DNA of 11,724 bases from Candidatus Collierbacteria bacterium GW2011_GWB1_44_6 (GTDB taxonomy: Bacteria; Patescibacteriota; Microgenomatia; UBA1400; MFAQ01), in contig LCJG01000023.1 in NCBI GenBank assembly GCA_000998025.1, positions 1 to 11,724 on the forward strand, read 5' to 3'. Positions 6,682-11,724 of this stretch are shown here, piece by piece; the stretch's first letter is position 1; each line of letters begins with the position of its first letter. The translations under genes and the position numbers were made by a program. The notes under the pieces are model-generated. The model was not told the origin of the DNA and ran no database searches. It saw only the letters and a list, made by a program, of their open reading frames with translations.

Positions 6682-7523
6682 GCTATAGGGTGAACGAGGA
6701 GATCAAAGGTTACTGAGAAATCCTTGGTTTTTTGGGAGTCAATTGAATATTCAAATGGCTTAAGGTTGGTTTCTTTCTCTTTGGACAAAGACTCACCTTC
6801 TTTTACTGCGGTACCCACGATGATTCCGTCAGCGAAATTTAATAATGATTTCAGATTGTTAATATTTGCACCACTTCCAATAAATATGGGGAAGGAGCCG
6901 GCGGCTTCTCTGGCCTCTTTTAAGTCATCAATTTTGGGAGAGTCACCTGTCCATTTTCCGGTAACGATAATGGCATCGGCTCCACTATCAATAGCCTCCC
7001 TAACTGATTGAGACAAAGACTTATTTTTGTCTACCATCTCGGAATGTTTAACTTGAACATCAGCCAGAATAGCCACTCTATGAAGGCCTAATTTCTGACG
7101 AAGTGTAACTGCTTTTTTGGCGGCCGCGGTCATCAGTCCATAAGAAGTTATGACCGTATCGACGAAGGCGGGGATTCTGATAAAACTTGCTCTCGTTTGA
7201 CTACATATCGATAATGAGGTTTTGTAATCGTTCCAGAGAGTACTAATTCCAATTGGGAGAGACACCGTCTCGCAGACTTTTTGAGTGAGAAAGGTCATCA
7301 TGGAGGAAGCCTCTTTGGGAACAAATTCTACGTGAGGAATATCGTAGTTGTTTTCCAGCATAATGGCGTCGACTCCTCCTGCTTGGAGTAGTTTTGCTTC
7401 ATTTATTGACTTTTTTAGTATGTAGTCAAGTCCCGGAAAATCCCGATATCCCACTAAAGGGGGGAAATGAATCATCCCTATAAGTGGCCGATTGGTATGG
7501 AATATGCGTCTGTTTGAGTTCAT
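6678..7523 (-). CDS. BtpA/SgcQ-family TIM-barrel protein
   Basis: A 281-residue protein of the BtpA/SgcQ family (COG0434-type), a beta/alpha barrel whose biochemical role is poorly settled; the cyanobacterial member was linked to photosystem I biogenesis. Visible family marks: GMIHFPPLVG (16-25), GGVDAIMLEN (49-58), ILADVQVKH (152-160), VTGKWTG (187-193), and a standard phosphate-binding end with GSG (216-218) and IIVGTAVKEG (234-243). The last 40 residues are low in motif content. The ATG at 7523 follows the stop of the upstream trpD-like gene by only 2 nt, so translation is probably coupled and expression is set by the Trp T-box. The phosphate grip and the PRPP-enzyme neighbour suggest a phosphoribosyl or sugar-phosphate substrate; that is inference. 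It ends in TGA. Confidence 0.85.
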   Translation of the reverse strand: MNSNRRIFHTNRPLIGMIHFPPLVGYRDFPGLDYILKKSINEAKLLQAGGVDAIMLENNYDIPHVEFVPKEASSMMTFLTQKVCETVSLPIGISTLWNDYKTSLSICSQTRASFIRIPAFVDTVITSYGLMTAAAKKAVTLRQKLGLHRVAILADVQVKHSEMVDKNKSLSQSVREAIDSGADAIIVTGKWTGDSPKIDDLKEAREAAGSFPIFIGSGANINNLKSLLNFADGIIVGTAVKEGESLSKEKETNLKPFEYSIDSQKTKDFSVTFDLLVHPIA

Positions 7524-7525
7524 GT

Positions 7526-8998
7526 TTAGATATTTAGGACCTCATTACTCATAATAATATATTCTTGTAGTTTGGCAGAGGCATCTCCACCCGCAATTTT
7601 TTCGAAGGCGAGATAAAAGGATTTTCTGAGCATTTGTTGATTGACACGTCTGTTTTTTTGATCAAAAGCTCCTTTCAAATGAGAGTAGTCTCTGGTGAAT
7701 ATTCCCAGTGCTACGGTCATAGCAAGGTAGATTGATTTGGGTAGGTCTTGCCCAATGATAGCATCGTTGTTGGCTTGAAGGATGCCTTCAGCAGTATTGG
7801 GGATAAGCAAGCCGTGAAAATCGACATGTGCAATAAGGTCGTCGTCGAGGAAATCTGAAGGGGTAATTATGAAAGTCCCGAGATTTTGTCCTTCCACTAA
7901 GAAAGCTGCGAGTGTATCGTGAGGAGGAGGTGCAACTTCGTCGATGGCAACATTGTTTTTCGCCTCTTTATCTTGGTAATAACCTTGCTCGGAAAAGTGA
8001 GATGAATTTGATTTTAATAGACCACAGAAAGCAACAGAGTTTCCGTACTTTTGGATACCGTTCTTCTGAAGGATTTGAAGAGAGCGAATTATGGTTTCCG
8101 GATGGACATTGTCGTTGACGCCAATGAAAGCATTTAGAGTGGTATCTTTACTGACAGGTATGGCTAAAGGCCCTACAACGTGATTAATGGTTTCTCCTTT
8201 TAGTCGGTGGGAAATGGTATGTAGAGTTCTGACGGTATGACATGATGACATGAACAAATTTGTTTCATGCTGAAGCACCTCCATGGCAGATTGGGAGTCT
8301 TGATCGGACCGGCCTCCGATTGCTTCGATGGCGGTTTGGCCTGCTATTTTGGATGTATTCGGATATGAGTGGTGTTTGTGAACATTGCCAAAACAGGCAA
8401 GGACTGCTGCTCCCATGGTGGATAAACTGAATAATTTTGAACGGTCACCGTTTCTGGGGTATCCTCTATCTCCACCCATACCACCGACTCCAAAGGCTTG
8501 TTGACCTCCATCAACCCTGACGACAGTGTCCAGCTCGAGAGTGGCTGCAGTCAGGCCAGCTATTTCTTCCGGGGTAAGACCTACATAAGCCTCTTTGGCC
8601 GACAGTTCTGCAAGTAGGGCAATTCCCTGCAAGGTGATTGTTTCAAGGCTAGTATCTCCAATTTTTATTCGAGGTGATAGTTCTGATCTGATTTGGGAAT
8701 TGGAAGCCATTAGGACAAAAGACATTAACGAAAAAGCGTCTTCGTAGGTTAGAGATTCACCCTTTTTGATTTTTCGATCAACTCCATAATAACCGCCTTC
8801 AAATAAGGGTTGAAGATTTTCTTCATTTTCATTTATGGCCTGCCTAAGTTTTTGTTTATAGTTTTCGTTTGTCGCCAGTCGTTCCAAGACATCGGTACAA
8901 TCAACTATTTCTCCGTCCACTTCGCGGTGATAGGGAATGCCGAGTAATCTAATCTCGGCTATTTTACCCTGACTGCTAAGTCTTTCTTTTTGGTTCAT
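7526..8998 (-). CDS. TrpD-like glycosyltransferase-family-3 phosphoribosyltransferase
   Basis: Related to anthranilate phosphoribosyltransferase (TrpD), which joins PRPP to anthranilate, but 490 residues long against about 340. The first 75 residues are extra. The helical domain marks KKGESLTYEDAF (78-89) and LTPEEIAGLTAAT (141-153) come next. The PRPP loop reads VGGMGGDRG (171-179) for the usual GTGGDG; FSLST (190-194) replaces FNIST, and KHHSYPNTSK (208-217) replaces KHGNR. The hinge stretch INHVVGPL (271-278) matches TIFNLLGPL. The Arg expected to hold anthranilate just before this stretch appears to be missing. The substrate may therefore be something other than anthranilate. The start chosen is the ATG at 8998, after the T-box terminator; the frame runs 23 codons further up but through riboswitch helices. 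No clear SD is present. First gene of the Trp-regulated operon. Confidence 0.82.
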   Translation of the reverse strand: MNQKERLSSQGKIAEIRLLGIPYHREVDGEIVDCTDVLERLATNENYKQKLRQAINENEENLQPLFEGGYYGVDRKIKKGESLTYEDAFSLMSFVLMASNSQIRSELSPRIKIGDTSLETITLQGIALLAELSAKEAYVGLTPEEIAGLTAATLELDTVVRVDGGQQAFGVGGMGGDRGYPRNGDRSKLFSLSTMGAAVLACFGNVHKHHSYPNTSKIAGQTAIEAIGGRSDQDSQSAMEVLQHETNLFMSSCHTVRTLHTISHRLKGETINHVVGPLAIPVSKDTTLNAFIGVNDNVHPETIIRSLQILQKNGIQKYGNSVAFCGLLKSNSSHFSEQGYYQDKEAKNNVAIDEVAPPPHDTLAAFLVEGQNLGTFIITPSDFLDDDLIAHVDFHGLLIPNTAEGILQANNDAIIGQDLPKSIYLAMTVALGIFTRDYSHLKGAFDQKNRRVNQQMLRKSFYLAFEKIAGGDASAKLQEYIIMSNEVLNI

Positions 8999-9004
8999 AT
9001 ATGT

Positions 9005-9052
9005 AAAAATCCGCCCTTGGGCGCCTATAAATAATAAGCAATCAAGGGCGGA
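9005..9052 (-). terminator. T-box terminator, exclusive with the antiterminator
   Basis: TCCGCCCTTG (9052-9043) pairs perfectly with CAAGGGCGGA (9019-9010), followed by TTTTT (9009-9005). The 5' arm is the 3' half of the antiterminator, so the two folds exclude each other. The T-run ends 6 nt before the ATG, so the stem also covers the place where an SD would be. Confidence 0.92.
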
Positions 9053-9230
9053 GTTCCGCTGTGCCACCTTGTTTTACCAAACTATTACGAGTTTGATCTT
9101 TGTAACCGTCTCTGCATATGCGACAACGGCTTGAGAAATGATAACGGTTCCCTTCCGGAGCCGGCTACTTTCCTTGCGGATGATTCACCGGTCAGCTCAT
9201 CGGGCCCATTCTCCCGACTCAGACGCTGTT
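9005..9230 (-). promoter_or_regulatory. T-box riboswitch with specifier UGG (Trp)
   Basis: On the - strand. Stem I: CAGC (9228-9225) with GCTG (9196-9193), a kink-turn-like GA step (GTCTGAG against TGA), TCGGG (9217-9213) with CCCGA (9204-9200), and the 8-nt loop AGAATGGG holding TGG (9208-9206), the tryptophan codon, preceded by GAA as in T-box specifiers. The box CCGTTATC (9147-9140), which I recall as conserved in T-boxes, follows; then a hairpin AGCCGT/ACGGTT and a perfect CAAACT/AGTTTG hairpin. Antiterminator: CAAGG (9071-9067), bulge TGGCACA (9066-9060), GCGG, loop, CCGC, CCTTG (9047-9043). The UGGC pairs with GCCA, fitting the G73 of bacterial tRNA-Trp. It competes with a 10-bp terminator. 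Expected effect: uncharged tRNA-Trp turns on the trpD-like/btpA-like operon. Confidence 0.92.
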
Positions 9231-9237
9231 GAAAGAA

Positions 9238-9266
9238 AGAATACAGGATATTTTATTTTCTGTCAA
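9238..9266 (-). promoter_or_regulatory. Promoter of the Trp T-box operon
   Basis: Consensus TTGACA (9266-9261), a 17-nt spacer, and TATTCT (9243-9238) on the - strand. Transcription would begin near 9230, two nt before the Stem I basal helix, so the RNA starts with the riboswitch and has no room for a longer Stem I. Confidence 0.88.
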
Positions 9267-9278
9267 TATTACATACTA

Positions 9279-9308
9279 TTGACTTCAATAATTTTTTATG
9301 AATATAAT
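9279..9308 (+). promoter_or_regulatory. Promoter of the trpS-transporter operon
   Basis: TTGACT (9279-9284), an 18-nt spacer, and perfect TATAAT (9303-9308). It lies back to back with the T-box promoter, the -35 boxes 12 nt apart. The 85-nt 5' UTR holds a small AT hairpin (TTTGAAA/TTTCAAA) but no T-box that I can see. Confidence 0.85.
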
Positions 9309-9386
9309 GTAGGACTTCACATTCTGTATTCAACCACGGTTCTTTGAAATTTTTTCAAAATACCAGGCCGTAGCTTGAATTGTGAG

Positions 9387-9393
9387 AAAGGAG
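9387..9393 (+). promoter_or_regulatory. Ribosome binding site for trpS
   Basis: AAAGGAG, 5 nt before the GTG at 9399. This decides for GTG over the TTG at 9375, which has no SD. Confidence 0.85.
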
Positions 9394-9398
9394 AAAGA

Positions 9399-10421
9399 GT
9401 GGACGGAATAAGCCGCGTTTTGACTGGGACGAGAACGACCGGAGAGCTTCATCTTGGACATTATGTTGGCGCTTTAAAACTCTGGCTTGATGCTCAGAGA
9501 AGCGATTCGGACTGCTTTTTCCTTTTGGCTGACGTTCAGGCGTTGACGACACACGCTGACAGACCTGAGTTAATCAGAAAATCTGTTAGAGATGTAGTTC
9601 TCGACTGGTTAGCTGTGGGATTGGATCCGACTTTGCCAAATGTCCATTTTGTGCTGCAAAGTGGGGTAAAGGCCAGATTTGAACTCTCGCAATATTTTTT
9701 AATGATCGCTAATCTGACGGAGATCCGCAGAAACCCAACCGTGAAGGCGGAGATGAAGGGAGTGAGGTATCCGACGATGGGCTTCTTGACTTATGTGGTC
9801 GACCAAGCAGCAGATATCTACATGCTGTCTCCACTTAATGTGGGGGGGAATGAACTGATGGTTCCGGTGGGTGCCGATCAGGTGCCACACTTGGAATACA
9901 GCCGGAAACTGGCTAGGCGCTTTAATAAGGCATACGAAACCAACGTCTTTCGGCCGTGTACGGCAAAAGTTGGTGAGGTTGGGCGACTGGTTGGTATCGA
10001 CGGGCAGGAAAAAATGAGCAAGAGTAAGGGGAATGCGATAAATCTTTCCGATTCGGCCGAAGAAGTAACACGAAAGATCATGGGTATGTATACCGACCCA
10101 AACAGATTGAGAGCAACTGACCCCGGCACCGTAGAAGGAAACCCACTGTTCACTTATTTCGATGCTTTTGCAACTGATAGAGCTGAGGTGGATGAATATA
10201 AAAGACTTTATCAGCTGGGCCAGATCGGTGACGTGCCTTTGAAGCGACGGTTGGCAGTCATCGTAAATGAAATTCTGGGTCCTATGCGAGAGAGAAGGCT
10301 GAAGGCGGAATCCATGAAACTTGGTGAAATCGTCCAAGAGGGGACATTTGCCGCATCGATAATTGCGGAAGAAGTAGTGACTAGAGCCAAAGAGGCGATG
10401 TTTGTTGGATTTCCGGAATAA
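9399..10421 (+). CDS. trpS: Tryptophanyl-tRNA synthetase
   Basis: Class I synthetase that activates tryptophan and charges tRNA-Trp. From the GTG start the product is 340 residues, the normal bacterial TrpRS length, and begins 7 residues before LTGTRTTGELHLGH, the family's N-terminal signature with the HIGH-type motif HLGH (18-21). ADVQALTTHAD (44-54) matches the DLHALT region; NVGGNELMVPVGADQ (147-161) contains the expected V-G-x-D-Q; the KMSKS loop is exact (EKMSKSKGN, 204-212). It has its own promoter and a strong Shine-Dalgarno, divergent from the Trp T-box operon. A membrane transporter gene starts 16 nt after its stop, suggesting an operon. A longer TTG start at 9375 is possible but would add 8 residues without SD support. 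Confidence 0.96.
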   Translation: MDGISRVLTGTRTTGELHLGHYVGALKLWLDAQRSDSDCFFLLADVQALTTHADRPELIRKSVRDVVLDWLAVGLDPTLPNVHFVLQSGVKARFELSQYFLMIANLTEIRRNPTVKAEMKGVRYPTMGFLTYVVDQAADIYMLSPLNVGGNELMVPVGADQVPHLEYSRKLARRFNKAYETNVFRPCTAKVGEVGRLVGIDGQEKMSKSKGNAINLSDSAEEVTRKIMGMYTDPNRLRATDPGTVEGNPLFTYFDAFATDRAEVDEYKRLYQLGQIGDVPLKRRLAVIVNEILGPMRERRLKAESMKLGEIVQEGTFAASIIAEEVVTRAKEAMFVGFPE

Positions 10422-10425
10422 AGAC

Positions 10426-10432
10426 AAGGAGG
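10426..10432 (+). promoter_or_regulatory. Ribosome binding site for the transporter gene
   Basis: AAGGAGG, 5 nt before the ATG at 10438. It fixes that start instead of the TTG at 10402, which lies inside trpS. Confidence 0.88.
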
Positions 10433-10437
10433 CTTCA

Positions 10438-11442
10438 ATGAGAATAACAAGTGAGAAAAGTTGGTGGGCTAACTTTATGAGCCGGAACGTTTGGATTGTG
10501 CTCTGTATTGTGGCTTTCGTGAGTGCGGCCTATATGGTTAACGATAGCCATATCATGCACAATATAATTGTTAGCCCTGATCCCTTTTCGGCGGTGGTAG
10601 CTTACCTTACTGTGGGAGGTATGGCGGGGCTGTTATTAAACTGGGTGTTTTGTCAGACTCCTCTCGGGAAAGTGATAGATCCTTCTTTTACTGGGATTAC
10701 ATTGATGAACCGTAAGGCTCAGTTAAGCGCTTTTTTATCTGGTGCAATTGGAGCGCTTTCGACTCTATTTTTACTTTGGGGTTCGCAAATTTTTGACCCT
10801 AGTTTAGTGTTACCTTTGGGGAACATTGCGATCTTTTTTGTGTTTCTTTACGAGGTTTCCGGTAGTAAAGTTAATTTTCGGCAGGCAATTGTTCCCGTCG
10901 TATTGGTAGTTTTGGGAGCCATGCTATTCACCTACAATCCGGTTGCCGGCACTTTTATCTCTTGGACAGGTTTTTTAGTCTTAGTTCTCTTAAAGAATGG
11001 AGTTACTGCGATTGGGGAAATTCTTGAACAAACAGGAGTGCTTTCTGGAGATGCTACAAGTTTTGGATTCTGGCGTTTCTTTTGGCTGACCATAACCGGA
11101 ACAATTCTGGCGGTTACTGTTTCACTAATTCGTGGACAATTCGCTACTTATTTGACCGCTTTGGGAGCTGCAGTTCATGGGTTACCCTGGATTGCACTAA
11201 CGATGTTTTTGGTGTTTTTTGGTGTCGGTCTGAAAAATGCAGCCAAAAAATATACTAACGTTAGCAACGTTATGATGTTTATGACTATACCGATTGTGCT
11301 TGGTTTGCCTCTGACGCTGTTAGTAAATATTTTTTGGCCTGGTACTTTTGTAGGGGTAACATTCGATGTTTTGACAATTGTGCTCCGTTTGGCTGGAGCT
11401 TTGCTGATACTCTTTGGTTTGATCAAGGCAAGAAAAGATTAA
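10438..11442 (+). CDS. DMT/EamA-like ten-helix membrane transporter
   Basis: An integral membrane protein of 334 residues with about ten hydrophobic segments, near residues 18-33, 51-70, 96-115, 120-140, 146-165, 170-186, 213-232, 240-260, 283-302 and 308-330. Charged residues lie in short loops and the chain ends in KARKD. This layout and the conserved-looking AFLSGAIGALSTLFLLWG segment fit the drug/metabolite transporter (EamA-type) superfamily, many members of which move amino acids or other small metabolites; assignment below superfamily is not possible by eye. It lies 16 nt after trpS with a strong SD and shares its promoter; a good terminator follows. Co-transcription with trpS, next to a Trp-sensing operon, suggests tryptophan or a precursor as substrate. 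That is inference from context only. Confidence 0.8.
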   Translation: MRITSEKSWWANFMSRNVWIVLCIVAFVSAAYMVNDSHIMHNIIVSPDPFSAVVAYLTVGGMAGLLLNWVFCQTPLGKVIDPSFTGITLMNRKAQLSAFLSGAIGALSTLFLLWGSQIFDPSLVLPLGNIAIFFVFLYEVSGSKVNFRQAIVPVVLVVLGAMLFTYNPVAGTFISWTGFLVLVLLKNGVTAIGEILEQTGVLSGDATSFGFWRFFWLTITGTILAVTVSLIRGQFATYLTALGAAVHGLPWIALTMFLVFFGVGLKNAAKKYTNVSNVMMFMTIPIVLGLPLTLLVNIFWPGTFVGVTFDVLTIVLRLAGALLILFGLIKARKD

Positions 11443-11448
11443 CCATCC

Positions 11449-11475
11449 TCCCACCTGTAAAGGGTGGGATTTTTT
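11449..11475 (+). terminator. Terminator of the trpS-transporter operon
   Basis: TCCCACC (11449-11455) pairs with GGTGGGA (11463-11469), a 7-bp stem with a 7-nt loop, followed by six T. It starts 7 nt after the transporter stop. Confidence 0.88.
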
Positions 11476-11482
11476 GGTGAGT

Positions 11483-11512
11483 TTGAACCTAATTTGACAG
11501 GTGTGTTAGAAT
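11483..11512 (+). promoter_or_regulatory. Promoter for the short RNA at 11519
   Basis: TTGAAC (11483-11488), an 18-nt spacer, and TAGAAT (11507-11512), which would start RNA near 11519. A consensus TTGACA at 11494 lies too close to the -10 to serve it. Confidence 0.55.
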
Positions 11513-11518
11513 ATTTCC

Positions 11519-11631
11519 ATGAGTAAGTTTGTGCTTGCTATCCATCATGCCTATCTCAACCCAATTTCTGGGAGGGCTTAACGGATTTACTCATAAAAAG
11601 TGAAACGCGAACCCGCTCAGACGGGTTTTTT
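11519..11631 (+). ncRNA. Probable short structured RNA or terminated leader
   Basis: A self-contained unit: promoter, fold, terminator. ATGAGTAA (11519-11526) pairs perfectly with TTACTCAT (11587-11594), closing a 76-nt domain. Inside it GCC/GGC and CCCA/TGGG stack into an inner hairpin around 11550-11580. An intrinsic terminator follows. The same bases include a 20-codon ATG-to-TAA frame (11519-11581) containing adjacent His codons but no SD, so a leader peptide cannot be excluded. It could be a small RNA, or the attenuated 5' leader of a gene beyond the window. I do not recognise the family. Confidence 0.45.
11610..11631 (+). terminator. Terminator of the short RNA
   Basis: AACCCG (11610-11615) and CGGGTT (11622-11627) form a 6-bp stem with loop CTCAGA; six T in all (11626-11631) close the arm and continue as the run. 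Confidence 0.75.
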
Positions 11632-11644
11632 AATGGACAGGAAA

Positions 11645-11692
11645 CCCCGTACAAGGGTTTGTAAGGTGGAGGGTCGCAAACCTTGTGCGGGG
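11645..11692. repeat. Long hairpin near the window end
   Basis: CCCCGTACAAGGGTTTG (11645-11661) pairs with CAAACCTTGTGCGGGG (11677-11692), interrupted only by one wobble and one bulged G, around a 15-nt loop. No T-run follows on the + strand. Possible parts of an IS200/IS605-type end, a structured RNA or a leader of the next gene; not decided. Confidence 0.5.
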
Positions 11693-11707
11693 ATGAATGT
11701 GGCATAG

Positions 11708-11724
11708 CACCACCGAAGGTGGTG
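11708..11724. repeat. Perfect 7-bp hairpin at the window edge
   Basis: CACCACC, loop GAA, GGTGGTG, cut off by the window end, so whether a T-run or gene follows is unknown. It lies 15 nt after the previous long hairpin and may belong to the same element. Confidence 0.5.

Noticed and set aside
8999..9067. Upstream extension of the trpD-like gene by 23 codons
   Set aside because: Those codons run through the antiterminator and terminator helices; the ATG at 8998 just after the T-run is the sensible start.
9309..9398. A T-box in the trpS 5' UTR
   Set aside because: No UGGN bulge, antiterminator or terminator is present; only a small AT hairpin.
9699..10427. A 242-codon - strand frame opposite trpS
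   Set aside because: It is the antisense shadow of trpS, with no start signals and no family resemblance.
11519..11581. A 20-residue leader peptide with a His-His pair
   Set aside because: There is no SD, the start codon falls at the predicted transcript start and inside the closing helix; structure explains the bases better, so it is only mentioned under the RNA entry.
1..11724. CRISPR arrays, rRNA or tRNA genes
   Set aside because: No spaced direct repeats, no cloverleaf and no rRNA-like conserved blocks were seen on either strand.

Overview
The window most resembles a small-genome, AT-leaning bacterium of the Candidate Phyla Radiation (Patescibacteria). The pointers are compact genes, a ThrRS without its TGS domain, several starts with no Shine-Dalgarno beside others with a perfect one, and unrecognised lineage-type proteins. 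TGA ends the thrS and btpA-like genes, so it is a stop codon here, which excludes the TGA-recoding CPR lineages. This placement is an inference from gene style; no rRNA is present.

The left half (1-6110, + strand) is an aminoacyl-tRNA synthetase island: the 3' part of lysS, an unrecognised 526-residue protein, thrS and tyrS. thrS is preceded by a 274-nt leader. That leader holds a T-box riboswitch (threonine codon ACC in a very small Stem I, and a textbook antiterminator with a UGGAACC bulge) and then a second structured domain of about 110 nt. The middle (6111-9067, - strand) holds a small tryptophan-rich hypothetical gene with its own promoter, SD and terminator, and upstream of it a tight two-gene operon. 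That operon encodes a BtpA/SgcQ-family TIM barrel and a long glycosyltransferase-family-3 protein related to anthranilate phosphoribosyltransferase (TrpD).

The operon is headed by a second T-box (about 9230-9005, - strand) with every working part visible: promoter, Stem I with a UGG (Trp) codon, the conserved CCGTTATC box, an antiterminator whose UGGC bulge fits a G73 tRNA such as tRNA-Trp, and a competing 10-bp terminator with a T-run just before the start codon. Back to back with it, a + strand promoter drives trpS and, 16 nt later, a 10-TM DMT/EamA-like transporter. The divergent locus therefore looks like a tryptophan-supply module: charging enzyme and candidate importer on one side, and a Trp-starvation-induced PRPP-enzyme plus TIM-barrel pair on the other.

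Both T-boxes share an unusual minimal Stem I: a short basal helix, a kink-turn-like GA step, a short upper helix, and an 8-nt apical loop that carries the specifier codon, with no distal arm. The right edge (11443-11724) has a terminator, a promoter, a probable short structured RNA with its own terminator, and two strong hairpins that may belong to an element outside the window.
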